The notes under the pieces were generated by a model, which saw only the letters and a list, made by a program, of their open reading frames with translations, made no database searches and was not told where the DNA came from. A DNA stretch of 30,904 nucleotides from IMG/VR virus record IMGVR_UViG_3300046007_008787, positions 1 to 30,904 of that record, one strand, 5' to 3'. The translations under genes were made by a program, and so were the position numbers. Of the stretch, positions 18,301 to 27,165 are shown in pieces (the first letter of the stretch is position 1; every line of letters begins with the position of its first letter). Source of the stretch: a virus.

Positions 18301-21300
18301 TGTTGACCGCTACACCACCAAACTGTCCCAAACGCAGGGCAAATTCTTCAAAGTAATCAAATGTGCTATCTTGAGGAATCAATCCAGTGTTTCGCAGTAT
18401 AGCGCCCAAGCTGTTGAATGTGCCTTTTTGTCGGATGTATCCTTGGAAAAACTCAAACTCTGTGGCATCTTCCAACAGCAAATCACGTAGATAATCGCGT
18501 TGTTGGTAACTAAACTGATGTTTAGCCATGCGATTCAAAACAGGATTGGTTACTACACTTTGACTGTTAATTGACTCTTGTTGTGCTGTTGTTCCATTTA
18601 TTTTCACAGTATAGGGTTTAGCTTGATCAATGTTGAAAAACCTGGTGAAATCCTTGGCTGTTTTATCAAAGTTGCTGGTTAAAGCCCAGGTGTTACCAGC
18701 TTGCGGAACAAGAAAATACCCCGGCGCATCCAAACGTCCAGTCCAATTTCGTGTTCTATGCGTGTAAACCTTTACTCGTGGTTGATATTGGTAAAATAAA
18801 GGTTGATAAACTATGTCGTTGAACTGTGTGACATTGTCTAAAATCATCACATGTTCCAGTGTGTTGACAAACAACCGTGCTCCAAAAATAGTATCAGTGT
18901 TTATGGGGCGAATGGTTATTTCTGTATCTTCACGTAGCGTTTCCAAGTTGCGTTCAACTATGGGTGTGCCTGTTTTATTAAGTATGGGATAAACACCACT
19001 AATAGTGCCGGGAACAAACTGTATTTGTCCTGTTAGACGTCGTAGTGTAACTTGATTACTGCCGGGACTCAAAGCAATAAAGTTGTTGTTGCCCCAAGAT
19101 CCCTGGCACCAATAAACAAACTCTCTGGCACTATATTGCCAATCAACTATGCGTCCGTTGTCATCGTTTACTCTATCAAAAACCCAACCCTGGGCAGTCA
19201 ACCAACGTCCAAACCCTGTTACTAGGTCTACAACTTGCTGAGGAGTTTCAAGCACTGTTCCATAAAGCACAGTTTCTGTTGTATCCAAGCCCTGTTGCCA
19301 AAATGTCACTCGCAAGTTACCGAGAGTTTCCACTTGTCGACGCCCAGCAACGTTAGGAGGAATAACAGTGAAGGCACTGCTGTTGTTGTCATAACCAAAT
19401 ACTTTGTAGCCACCAGTTACTTTCTGTACAACAACGCCACTGTAAAAATATTCACCTATACTACCGCTTCTATACAAGTAGACATTGCGATTTTCAGCAG
19501 GCACAATACGACTGCTGAAGTTCACTTGACCAAAACTATCAACTAACACTCGCAGTGTGTCACTTTGCACATAACCAGCGAACTTGTGGGCAAGATTGAC
19601 GTCTGTGCCTCGTATTACGTTGCCAAGGTAGTTGGTTACATCTTGTCCTTTGCTGACCAAGTATTCACTGAACCAATGCTGTAATCCGCAGCTACCAAAA
19701 TAAGTGGTTGTTTGATATTCACTTAAACTTGCAGGTAGGTTCAGCAAGCTGGGATTTTCTCTATGTGCTAGGAACTCTCCGCTGCTTTTTCTTGTTTGTG
19801 TGTCTGTATAAACAAACTGCGGCCAGGGAGTATCTGCAAACAGAGTTTCTGTTCGTGCAACATCCCAGTTGATATCAACAAACTCAGCGGGTTTTGTCAA
19901 ATATCCTGTAAATGCCTGAGTAAATGTGCGACTTTGACTTTTTCTCCATGCTTGTTCAACTGGAGCACCGTCACCAAAATCCCATTCACTTGCCGCTGCT
20001 TGTGTGCTGGGCAAATATTGAACTATACCAGCTGCAAGCGGAGGCAAAAGCTCACCTTGAGTGCCAACAGGGATACACTGCAACAGTCCCGGACGTGCCC
20101 ATGCAGGCCAATAGCCAGCAGTGCTACCTTGACGTATCAATCCCTCACTTAGATCCTGCCATAATTTGGTGTTGCCGTTTGTGTAAGGTAATACACCATA
20201 TTCTTCAGTCCACCATGTGGGTTGTTGACTAAAGCCCAACATTTCCCAGGGGCGAATGTCAGGACGATCAGTATCGTAAAACAATTGATAGATACCACGC
20301 CAATAACCTGGCACAGGTTGACCATTTAGATCAGGGACTGTGCGATAGTTAAAGCTAAACTGGTCGTTCAAATCAAAACTTGTGTTTGCTGACACATTAA
20401 CTTGGTTTGCAACAGCCCAGCGTTCAAACATGGGACGTTGTATTTGGATTATTTCAGCGCGGGTGTAATCACTTGTGCGCCATTTACCGGGCAGGCGAGT
20501 GGTAATGTTGTATGTAACTTGATTGTCAGGATTACTGTATTTTGGCAGCAGGTTATTGTAAAGGTTGAGTTCAAACTGCAACCAAGCTGCTGCTATTCCT
20601 GAACTTAACAATGCAGGATTGCTAGTTGCAGTTGCGCCTGTTGTAATCTCAGCTAAGGGCAATCCATCACTGTCAATCATGGTTATTTCCGCACCATCGT
20701 GTGTTTGGATTACCAAGGGATTGTTTGGCTGTGTTGTATCAACAAACACGCGAGGATAATATGCACCTGCGAGTCCCAATCGAGTGCCAGTTGCAGGTAT
20801 CCAAGTGCTGGTTGTTGCCTGCTGTGAACAATATGCACCAGCTGGTTGAGTTAAATCATACCCACTGTTGGCCCAGGGACTTCGAGCAGTTTTACCCAAG
20901 TTTACTTGACGCAGGGCATCTTGCACCCAAACTTGCGGATTTTGATTTAGATTGTAGCCTTGATTTGCGCTGAGATTGAATAGGGAATTGATAAAACGGC
21001 TGTAAAAAGTTTGATATTGTTTGTCAGCCCAAGTAATCACCAATTGTGGATCAGTATAGCCTGTAATACTGTTAATATCTGTTTGCGGAGTAGAGTTTAA
21101 TACCCCTAGTTTGAGCATGGGTGCGTTGTGTTGTAAAATATAAGTGCCCAGGCTGGGATTTCTGGCAGTATCGCGCCAGTTATTAAATCCCAAACTATCA
21201 CCAGTAAAACCAGTTTGATTAGCTATCATGCTGGACAAATGTTCTAGGTATTCACCACGGCTTACAGCACTTATATCTTGGTTGTTGGGATTTCTAGCTA

Positions 21301-23236
21301 GGTTCCAGGGTGTCTGCCAAACACCTTGTTGTGTTGTGGGCACTTGGTTGTTGCTCCAAACGCTGATAAAATATCTATCCTGCTCTTGAGCATTATTGAC
21401 CAAGACAACACTGGTGTTCTCGACATTATAATCAGTGTTTTGCAACAACTGTGAGAGAACACCTTGACGATTTCTAATGACATTTACACTGGGGACATCG
21501 TTTGCCTCATTAGCAGGTATTTCCACGCCTGTGGGCATGAGCAGGGCATTGTTGGGATAAGCTAAACCTGAAAATACTTTGTTTTGCTCGCCTACACCCA
21601 AAAGTGTTCCTTGATCCATGACGTATTGCAAATCAAGATACTGTCGGCTGTCACTTTGAGCTTGATACCATCCGTTGGCATATTGTTCCGGGACAAAATC
21701 ATCAGCAGCTATGCGGGAATATTTCCAGCCCCCAATCGCTGTGGCAATGTTGTCAAGCAAATATGTCCACGTGTCAGTTTGTTGATGGTTTTCAAATATC
21801 CAATCACCAAACTCATTTAGTTCCACACTTATACCCAAATAAGCATCTGTTGTGCGGAAGTCGCTTGTTTGATAACTGAACAACAAGCTGCCTGTAAATG
21901 TGCTACCGGGGTATGCACCTAGATCATTTAAGGCAATGCCGGAACCATCATAAAGCATCCAAAGTGGACGACTACCAGTCGATACACTTTGTCCCAATTG
22001 CCAAGACGCACCTGTATAGTGCCATGTCTCAATAGCACCTGTTGTTTCTATCAATAAAACTTGATCACCCAGTTGTGCTAGTGTGCTGCTGTCCGAGGGT
22101 GAGCGCGGTTGTGCGGTTAACACACATTGTCCAATAGTGGATAAACCACTTACTTGGTATATTCTGTTGTTTACATGAGAATCCTGATCATTTATAACCA
22201 AGATTAAATCACCATCTTGCAAAGATCGACCATTTATTGCGGGATTGGCAAGCCCTGTGTAAGTTGCAATAAAGTTGGGATCACTGCTTGTGAAGTTAAT
22301 ATAACCACGGCTGGTTGTGCCTTGGTTCCCTAACTCCAAGTTGCGTAGATATTGCAAAATAGGCCGTTGCGGAGGCAGGGCAAAAGTTTCAGTTAGGCTG
22401 TTTTGTGGATTTTCCACAGCCAGTGTTTGGCTGACATTCAAGACATCTAAATGGAACCATCTGTTGGCTAAACTATAACTGTTGCCGTTTAAGGTTCCAC
22501 GTTCTTGCACATGATATATTGGCCCTTGATCCACAAACACTCGCAAACCATTTGTGACATCACTTGCCCAATCGTCGTTCACTAGTAGGATTTTTTCACC
22601 AACATTGCAAACTATCCAGTCCTGGTTGTTGTATTCAGGACGACTGTCAGCTAGGAATCTTATTTTCAATCCTGTTGTAAAAATAATAGAACCTGTTTGT
22701 GATGTTCCATTGCTGCCATCAGCGTTGGCTATTGCATAACTGCCAGTGTAAGTGTAACTTGACTGCCCGCGAATATTTTGATAAAAGTCAGTTACATCAA
22801 GCAAATCAATACGTCGAGGACCTTGTGGAACCCAGCGATATTGATTCCAGTTTAAAAACAAGTCGATGTCTACTGGAGGACTCCAGCTATAGTAGCGATT
22901 GTTAAACAAACGCTCGGGAGTTGAAGTTATTGCACCTTGCAACCGCAGTTTGTTTAACAAGTCATCATAAAACAAAATGTTTTGCACTGCACCATTTTGT
23001 GGATCACGACTGACCACAGTGGGTGAAAGTTGATATTTTTCTCTATCGCTAGTGGGCTCGGGAACATAAAAATCTGTAACAGGATTGTAATAGACTGGAT
23101 GACTGCCCACATACCCAGCTAGAAACTCACTGTTTTCTGGTTGGAACAAATGGTCCACAGTGGCATTGAAAAACTTCGTTAATGCTGCTGTTTGATTAAC
23201 TTGAGGAAGTAACTCTACTATTTTGCGATTAGCCAT
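12347..23236 (-). CDS. Giant tail/baseplate structural protein (3629 aa)
   Basis: One uninterrupted 10.9-kb frame starts at ATG 23236, overlapping the gp6 stop by 8 bases. The N-terminus (about residues 1-230) includes FFNATVDHLFQPENSEFLAG, YVGSHPVYYNPVTDFYVPEP and FYDDLLNKLRLQGA, which fits the very large virion proteins that follow gp6 in some aquatic T4-like phages. GLRVFVDQG occurs at about residues 229 and 1873, with a related GARVLV segment near 2285, so part of the protein is built from repeats. From about 2730, GxGYxxGN/D-type modules recur, and from about 2918 to the end there are about five degenerate beta modules with a pattern such as GNDFVISGNTLVFSSNPG. It is rich in Gln, Trp, Tyr and Asn. 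It has no signal peptide or catalytic motif. By position it may replace or extend the gp7/gp8 wedge parts. Confidence 0.9.
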   Translation of the reverse strand: MANRKIVELLPQVNQTAALTKFFNATVDHLFQPENSEFLAGYVGSHPVYYNPVTDFYVPEPTSDREKYQLSPTVVSRDPQNGAVQNILFYDDLLNKLRLQGAITSTPERLFNNRYYSWSPPVDIDLFLNWNQYRWVPQGPRRIDLLDVTDFYQNIRGQSSYTYTGSYAIANADGSNGTSQTGSIIFTTGLKIRFLADSRPEYNNQDWIVCNVGEKILLVNDDWASDVTNGLRVFVDQGPIYHVQERGTLNGNSYSLANRWFHLDVLNVSQTLAVENPQNSLTETFALPPQRPILQYLRNLELGNQGTTSRGYINFTSSDPNFIATYTGLANPAINGRSLQDGDLILVINDQDSHVNNRIYQVSGLSTIGQCVLTAQPRSPSDSSTLAQLGDQVLLIETTGAIETWHYTGASWQLGQSVSTGSRPLWMLYDGSGIALNDLGAYPGSTFTGSLLFSYQTSDFRTTDAYLGISVELNEFGDWIFENHQQTDTWTYLLDNIATAIGGWKYSRIAADDFVPEQYANGWYQAQSDSRQYLDLQYVMDQGTLLGVGEQNKVFSGLAYPNNALLMPTGVEIPANEANDVPSVNVIRNRQGVLSQLLQNTDYNVENTSVVLVNNAQEQDRYFISVWSNNQVPTTQQGVWQTPWNLARNPNNQDISAVSRGEYLEHLSSMIANQTGFTGDSLGFNNWRDTARNPSLGTYILQHNAPMLKLGVLNSTPQTDINSITGYTDPQLVITWADKQYQTFYSRFINSLFNLSANQGYNLNQNPQVWVQDALRQVNLGKTARSPWANSGYDLTQPAGAYCSQQATTSTWIPATGTRLGLAGAYYPRVFVDTTQPNNPLVIQTHDGAEITMIDSDGLPLAEITTGATATSNPALLSSGIAAAWLQFELNLYNNLLPKYSNPDNQVTYNITTRLPGKWRTSDYTRAEIIQIQRPMFERWAVANQVNVSANTSFDLNDQFSFNYRTVPDLNGQPVPGYWRGIYQLFYDTDRPDIRPWEMLGFSQQPTWWTEEYGVLPYTNGNTKLWQDLSEGLIRQGSTAGYWPAWARPGLLQCIPVGTQGELLPPLAAGIVQYLPSTQAAASEWDFGDGAPVEQAWRKSQSRTFTQAFTGYLTKPAEFVDINWDVARTETLFADTPWPQFVYTDTQTRKSSGEFLAHRENPSLLNLPASLSEYQTTTYFGSCGLQHWFSEYLVSKGQDVTNYLGNVIRGTDVNLAHKFAGYVQSDTLRVLVDSFGQVNFSSRIVPAENRNVYLYRSGSIGEYFYSGVVVQKVTGGYKVFGYDNNSSAFTVIPPNVAGRRQVETLGNLRVTFWQQGLDTTETVLYGTVLETPQQVVDLVTGFGRWLTAQGWVFDRVNDDNGRIVDWQYSAREFVYWCQGSWGNNNFIALSPGSNQVTLRRLTGQIQFVPGTISGVYPILNKTGTPIVERNLETLREDTEITIRPINTDTIFGARLFVNTLEHVMILDNVTQFNDIVYQPLFYQYQPRVKVYTHRTRNWTGRLDAPGYFLVPQAGNTWALTSNFDKTAKDFTRFFNIDQAKPYTVKINGTTAQQESINSQSVVTNPVLNRMAKHQFSYQQRDYLRDLLLEDATEFEFFQGYIRQKGTFNSLGAILRNTGLIPQDSTFDYFEEFALRLGQFGGVAVNNLVEFYLNPQDVTNTIQWINLFSSVDADIPSDDVLSITPGDSRIVTPPTSYVTNRFPLRDSYQPQPATDVPTAGYVQLGETSWQVFDQTELVALWDDKLGSTRPVAVNDTVWQFSTASGSWTVWALLDTGLTINRTLSSQTTASPTTVFVNQSLTLADNDIIVLTCVQNVAALTGTFTVSAVDVSAQSFQIDISTFENGQGGKILKYYPIRFTNVAQRDAFATTEPLPQGLRVFVDQGDQITGAWTVYARIGTTWLPIRNQTLMVDSQLMQSCVLFTSAYNQPSTVLQYFDPIQGQIPSLAEQELVYKRENDPAQYNKSINDEIDLQDDQAWADEHVGETWWDLGSVRYVDYHQGDLKYRIQHWGQLAPGSEVSVYEWIRSPVLPTDWASLAAAGQPVTLEGVTFIPSGEVYNPSAPSWCEQTIYTSVGRAQIWYYFWVKNSTMQPAAAWRRLTTQEISNVITNTGNQQIPWWAAIDSTNLLVANVRNKLAGSAKILQVAWQDASEDPTVHSQWQLFRPGDSRSVIPQQFWQRCIDSLLGFDGLGNDVPDYRLAAPQRLGNLVRPRQTWFQDPIAAGANFVTVANALIANLDDPLVTDPNKTTWRNYFFSQEPVPDSSQYDFVVPTIADRDLLIPDLYLGARVLVTATPWAIYQWQGDNIWNLLQLQAWNTELYWQYVNWYAQGYLATSTISQTVPLIRDLDVIDGTTVEIVKVLNDGTGKWQWYAWLDQQWTLVAQQDGSIEILPSVYDNSLNNWCWDQAAFDSTLFDASPAPCFQQIIQGLLDVVFDVLQQNTLFTSMLNYVLSEQVFVDWLTKTRYVTLRGFGVPLSTSVLYQQDEVNSLLAYVNEIKPYTAKIREFINSRTLLDSASFRVTDFDKPPYLLANGTTEILDENNAQQAAYMANSTRYKDWLAQYQYQASRHLIRQPNIRVYFDRVSSEAYGWDYVWEDITGFSKTEDGENWGAAARIRNSYQPQPQMPPISDIKELLQAQYKGLILDSLPLNWGEGWNSTPWNHYTGWDSNSDSIYDYLDVIISGGEIPEYDIFTPEAGGSSSFNLSYIPQSPSQTVVWIDSAIGVYGQDWIIPNWVTQAQPVDPGLGYAVGNRLWVTGGTNLVPAELEVATVNGTGGILTLTVVDPGAWDICPLTPVALIPKPYTGVTGTGASVLPQWGGRHLELTAPTTNKVYVLFHGQTFNAAPLGEYDTVYDGYNFLQPDVNDNRPPELAVVRIPESQKFNIFQQQQDGFTVANKIYTTNSAVVHYNLGVVPINNSSVIAWQAGNLLTVEQDFFVNYATGNFVFVNPPVANEQLVTWSFGGTGAGITTRSVKIDNPGSGYFSGNIIYLQEIDPNIDCRLTVTAVAAQNTQIQNSGNNYVVGDLIWHDVSTPAPAIWQVTNTTVQGNVLEVEFVTPGYYTSIPPATTWTTNGLGVNATIDTSNMWGVANVSISNPGIWLVKPSLPVKDTDRENTPHVGNLASFNVLFDTRQHHGITIADGISNSFATTVAIGSASWVRATVDGNTYPSANITVSGTNVVLTPTPATGAQVVVDVFQTAYWSQPHQQDIPITASTSYTLDRPPGASRSPYASVQVFNLTSQRVMPAPPRQVIAITNTAIQTYALTIPYVDPVFTDYFAVYQQQRQLEPEGEYSVDSATNTVTITSTLNINDVIEIVYVNDSYGYDWKIQGNDLVILNNPALPWSTTGQGNSAGFINNSDTLRVLTWTQDPSYNWQLEQFTSTGNTYHLAQTPLNIESLQVYHAGQLAVTGNDFVISGNTLVFSSNPGNPVAVYYAQGLQDQTESTTRVLVNAGVEITKNLATATTVLQTVYATSDYLDIADYTVLTMPQGPQPGYVWIQDELIAWWQIDYTPTITYPNRAILRNIWRNYRATSGLPRQTYQSSFANGTGVANTFALSNGTTRLSVWNNGNIQAAGQDYTVVGSNVVFNVAPVLGSFNVRFTTLLQDAIATQISHAQGTAVYDGRGQQESL

Positions 23237-26200
23237 GTGTTATACCCAGTGTTGCGTTGGTGAAGTCTTGTACAATATCTACGTTAGTTACTCTAGCACT
23301 GCTAATGAATATTTCATCAGGTTGGCATTTGATTTCAAACAAATCGCCAAACTGTGCTTGAGTATTTAAAGGAGTTATAACCACGCTGGCTATAACCGGT
23401 GCTAATCTTATATGTATGTAAGCAGCAAGTTCGGTAAAGAAAAAGCTTTGTCCAAAGTCCCAGTTAATCAAACTAAAGTATTCGTTAATACTTCCTATAA
23501 CAAGACTTTTAATTTCATTGTCAGTTACTGTGGTGCCCGATGCTTTGATGACTTTGAAACGCACTTGTAGTTCTTGAGGAGCTTGATTTCCAAATATTAC
23601 TTTATATTTCACTGGATGCCATATTATTTGGTCGGTCATGGTTTTAAATGCTTCCAAGCCTGAAAAAACACTGCGCAGTTGTTCACTAGTAGGCGCTTGT
23701 GGTTCAGCACTGGCTGGAGCATTTGTTGCTATCCAGTTTCTCAAATCTGTATCGTATGTGCTTGTAAGCACATATATGTCAACAATATTCATTATAGCTG
23801 GATCAATACGTTGCTCGTTGGGAGCATAATGATCATAAATCCATTTTAAACCACGGCGGCCTATTTTCATTTTCCAGCTATTGGTCACAAGCAGCAACTC
23901 GCCGCTGGGACCCCGGCGTATCCACTGATAAAATTGTCCAGTTGTCATCACATATGCAACTTCACCTTGACTCCAAAGGGGATCACTTGCAGGTGGCAGT
24001 TGATTGGCATATGTATAAATGCGGCTTGTGGGAATAACACGTGGCTGCCAATATTCGTAACCATCACTTGTGGGAACTAAAGTCCAAAATATCATACGCT
24101 GTGCGATGTTTTCTGGGTCTACAATTATATCATATTGGTTGGGATTTAGTGGCAAGCCCAGGGGATTGTTTTCACCACTTACATAGACCTTGGTGTTATC
24201 CACATAACCATCAGGATAAATGTCTTGCCCTAGTATGCGCCAAATGTAGTTGGCGCCCAAAGCTGGGGCGGGAGTTGTAGTTGTGGGATCTTGTGGGGCA
24301 GTGTTGATGTCTAATACTGTTATACTGTCTTGTTTGACATCACCGGTGTTTATGTCAATTGTTTTGTATTGAGTGTTGTATAAAAATCTAACATCTCGCA
24401 CACTTTCAAAAACATATCGCTGTGCGCGAGCTGTGAATGTCCATGTGCTGCCAGTAAACGCAGCCAACAGCAACCAACTGCTATCACGATTTGTGTTGGT
24501 AGTGTCACCGCTGTTAGATAAACTCCAAGCACCGGGATTGATATTGCCGCTGGTAATAACTTTCCATTGCGCATTTAGATAATCATATCGAATCCCAAAT
24601 TTGTTTTTTCTATCCAAAGCAGTTTGAATATCTGAGGTTTCTTGGGCATTGAACAAGGGATTCCAACTGGCAATTATTTCCGTGGGCTGGTACCCAATAG
24701 TGTTGGCTATAAGAGGTGGAGTAATGCTTATGGCTCCCTGGCCAGTGCTTAACAAGCCATTGTTGGTTCCTACACCTTGTTGGTTGACAGCAGTGACTTC
24801 ACACCATGTGTTGTTGGCATAAAATAAAGCGCCGGGAGCAACTACGTGAAACACACTGCTTACCGAAACGTTGCTACCTACAGTTTGGGCAACATTTCCT
24901 TGATACAATGCACCAGTGCTAATTTGACTGCTGCTTGTTGCAGTTTGCCAAACAGTTGTGCCTTGACTTTGCAAGTTAGCTCGCGGATAGTAATAATAAT
25001 AAAAGTCTTTGACTTCTTGAGCTACACGTTGCTGTCCTTGACTGCCAGTCAGCATGGGTTGAATGTAATTGGTTACAAGAGCTAGACTGTTTTGAGTGTT
25101 AGCCACACTGACTTCCACTTTGTTGGTGCCAGGCTCGTCATACAAGATGCCATCGGTGCTGACAAGCTTTATGTTTTGATAAGTGCCGGTGGGATCGTTT
25201 ATGTTAAGAAAGCGGCTTTGTCCACTGTATGTGCGATTTACAGCTTTGACTTTCAGTGCTTGTGTGTTAGTCAAGGGGAATACATTATAGTCTTCGCCGG
25301 TGACCATGCGGTCTTGAGTATAGTAGTTTTGGCTAGCTGCAAGTTGTATTTGTTGATTGCTGGCACGCAGTTGGCTATTTGCCACTGTTGTTTGCAAACT
25401 TGCGGATAATACCAAGTTGAATGAGTTGTTGAGGTTGTCATTGTAAGTAAATGCAAAGTTAATATTTTGCATGTCAACAGGACGTACTTGATAAGCCAAG
25501 CCATTGCTTTGGCGATATGTCACACGTATGAAGCCAGTTGGCACGCTACCAAAGTTTCCATCAGCAAATCTTATGCTAATTTGGTCTTGGCCCTGGCTGT
25601 CTCGTGTGTAAACACTGTATATATCTCGAACATTTTTGTTAAGACTGTTATAGATAACATTGAATCCATTCACACTGCTTACAGCAGTCCAATCTTTCAA
25701 CACATTGCCTTGACTGTCAACATTTTGCACCCACACATCAATATTGTTGATGCCGTTGACGTTTACATCCAGCACACGATTGGCAACAGGATAGTCCAAC
25801 TGATAATCTGTGTACCCCTGTTGTCCTTGTTTAAACATTAGGAAAAATCCAGTATTTGCACTGGTATTACCCAGTCCATCGCTGCGGTAAATCAAATACC
25901 AACTGTTTGTGGGATTGGGAGCCCGTTCGTAAAATATACCACTAGTTGATGTTGCAACACTTGTAATATCTGCAATGGAAAAGTCTGGATTGACCAGTTC
26001 AAAGTCCATGGTATTGCCAGCAGTGTTACTGGTGTAGGGAAACACACTACTACCATTGTTGTTGGTATTCATTTGGTAAAGTTCGGTGGCAATACCGTTT
26101 ACAATGCCACTTTTAACTGGATTTCCAAAATAGTTGTTGCTGTTTAAACTGCTGTTGATGACTAAGATAAACTGTTCCAACCAATCAGCATTGTTTTGAT

Positions 26201-26642
26201 CATTCCAAGTTATAGGAACATTTTTGAGATTTTGGCCTGTTGCATCATATAAGTCTTGGTTTGTAATAACTGTGGTTATTTTTAGCAAACCTTGGCTGGG
26301 CATGGCTCTTGGAGCATTATAGCTTAACATCCTGGCAAGACGTATGATACTTTCACGCCGTGTGGCAGTTTCAATAAAGTTTTCGCGTGTGTTGAGATCC
26401 ATGCGAAAAGCCAAGCTTTGTCCCAGGTATGCTAGTAGATCAATAATAGCAACAAACTCGCTGCTTTCAATCCAGTCATTGAAATCTTCAGGATAAGTCA
26501 GTCTTATGTAATCCACCATAGCTGCACGTATGGTATCAAAATCATAAGCTGCAAAATTAACTTCGGAGAATGCTTGATATATAACTCGCCAATCTTGAGC
26601 ATAAAAAAGTTGGCTTTGACGCTGTTGTTGAGTAACTGCCAT
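23229..26642 (-). CDS. gp6: Baseplate wedge protein, T4 gp6-like
   Basis: The 1137-residue protein begins like T4-type gp6: residues 50-70 (YPEDFNDWIESSEFVAIID) and 72-100 (YLGQSLAFRMDLNTRENFI onward) are the family hallmark. The last about 180 residues, with VRFKVIKASGTTVTDNEI and INWDFGQSFFFTEL, resemble the J-like baseplate region. gp6 forms the inner wedge ring of the baseplate and joins wedges to each other. T4 gp6 has about 660 residues, so this form is nearly 500 longer, mostly in the beta-rich middle. ATG 26642 has only a GAGA-like ribosome site, 11 bases after the gp25 stop. The stop overlaps the giant gene start. Confidence 0.92.
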   Translation of the reverse strand: MAVTQQQRQSQLFYAQDWRVIYQAFSEVNFAAYDFDTIRAAMVDYIRLTYPEDFNDWIESSEFVAIIDLLAYLGQSLAFRMDLNTRENFIETATRRESIIRLARMLSYNAPRAMPSQGLLKITTVITNQDLYDATGQNLKNVPITWNDQNNADWLEQFILVINSSLNSNNYFGNPVKSGIVNGIATELYQMNTNNNGSSVFPYTSNTAGNTMDFELVNPDFSIADITSVATSTSGIFYERAPNPTNSWYLIYRSDGLGNTSANTGFFLMFKQGQQGYTDYQLDYPVANRVLDVNVNGINNIDVWVQNVDSQGNVLKDWTAVSSVNGFNVIYNSLNKNVRDIYSVYTRDSQGQDQISIRFADGNFGSVPTGFIRVTYRQSNGLAYQVRPVDMQNINFAFTYNDNLNNSFNLVLSASLQTTVANSQLRASNQQIQLAASQNYYTQDRMVTGEDYNVFPLTNTQALKVKAVNRTYSGQSRFLNINDPTGTYQNIKLVSTDGILYDEPGTNKVEVSVANTQNSLALVTNYIQPMLTGSQGQQRVAQEVKDFYYYYYPRANLQSQGTTVWQTATSSSQISTGALYQGNVAQTVGSNVSVSSVFHVVAPGALFYANNTWCEVTAVNQQGVGTNNGLLSTGQGAISITPPLIANTIGYQPTEIIASWNPLFNAQETSDIQTALDRKNKFGIRYDYLNAQWKVITSGNINPGAWSLSNSGDTTNTNRDSSWLLLAAFTGSTWTFTARAQRYVFESVRDVRFLYNTQYKTIDINTGDVKQDSITVLDINTAPQDPTTTTPAPALGANYIWRILGQDIYPDGYVDNTKVYVSGENNPLGLPLNPNQYDIIVDPENIAQRMIFWTLVPTSDGYEYWQPRVIPTSRIYTYANQLPPASDPLWSQGEVAYVMTTGQFYQWIRRGPSGELLLVTNSWKMKIGRRGLKWIYDHYAPNEQRIDPAIMNIVDIYVLTSTYDTDLRNWIATNAPASAEPQAPTSEQLRSVFSGLEAFKTMTDQIIWHPVKYKVIFGNQAPQELQVRFKVIKASGTTVTDNEIKSLVIGSINEYFSLINWDFGQSFFFTELAAYIHIRLAPVIASVVITPLNTQAQFGDLFEIKCQPDEIFISSARVTNVDIVQDFTNATLGITHG

Positions 26643-26653
26643 GAGGATCTCTA

Positions 26654-27028
26654 TTAATAACTTTCTGCTGTACGACGATCAAAGTCCAAACTAAATGTCC
26701 CTATTGCGTTAAATGGAACATAAAACAAATCCATTTGTAACCTTATACCTTGATCAAACGCATTTACTGCAATACTGTTAGCTTGCACACGAGGATCACC
26801 ATCGATTACTTTTTGCACTTCATCTACTATGTTTTGACGTGTTAAATCATCAAAAGGATCATATAACATGTTCCAAATAGCACAGCCATATTCTGGCATC
26901 ATGACTCGTTCACCGGGACGGGTGTAAAAAGCATTAAGTAAATCACGTTTTACCAACTCAATGTCAGCAAACTGCTGATTTTTGACGTTGGTTTCCACTG
27001 TGCTATAGCCATAAAACAGTCTTTGCAA
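26654..27028 (-). CDS. gp25: Baseplate wedge protein, T4 gp25-like
   Basis: The 124-residue protein matches the gp25 family: YGYSTVETN at the start, LVKRDLLNAFYTRPGERVMMPEYGCAIW (residues 26-52, in parts), and the conserved D78-P79-R80 turn before VQANSIAV. gp25 is related to lysozyme-fold proteins, sits in the inner baseplate and starts sheath assembly. I set the start at TTG 27028, with AGGA about 8 bases upstream. The in-frame TTG at 27097 lies upstream of the late promoter box, so it cannot be translated from that transcript. It is the first gene of the late operon, followed by gp6 after 11 bases. Confidence 0.92.
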   Translation of the reverse strand: MQRLFYGYSTVETNVKNQQFADIELVKRDLLNAFYTRPGERVMMPEYGCAIWNMLYDPFDDLTRQNIVDEVQKVIDGDPRVQANSIAVNAFDQGIRLQMDLFYVPFNAIGTFSLDFDRRTAESY

Positions 27029-27063
27029 TGTTAATGTCCTATTGTGCTGGATGTTGTTTTTGA

Positions 27064-27071
27064 TATTTATA
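27064..27071 (-). promoter_or_regulatory. T4-type late promoter TATAAATA for gp25-gp6-giant
   Basis: The minus strand reads TATAAATA exactly, about 36 bases before the gp25 start and 20 bases after the terminator tail of the upstream gene group. Transcription would begin near 27058. This is the best candidate for driving the long tail operon. It lies inside the apparent upstream extension of gp25, which decides the start choice. Confidence 0.75.
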
Positions 27072-27092
27072 ACAGTTTCAGCCGGAGATTCA

Positions 27093-27130
27093 AGCAAAAG
27101 AAAAGTGCAGTTGGTTTCCCAACTGCACTT
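27093..27130 (-). terminator. Intrinsic terminator, 12-bp stem, GAAA loop
   Basis: On the minus strand AAGTGCAGTTGG (27130-27119) pairs perfectly with CCAACTGCACTT (27114-27103) around GAAA, followed by TTCTTTT. It is a classic Rho-independent terminator ending the three-gene group 28347-27166. It isolates the group from the gp25 late promoter directly downstream. Confidence 0.9.
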
Positions 27131-27165
27131 GCTGTTTGATACTTACTTGCCTGTTGCTACGTGCT

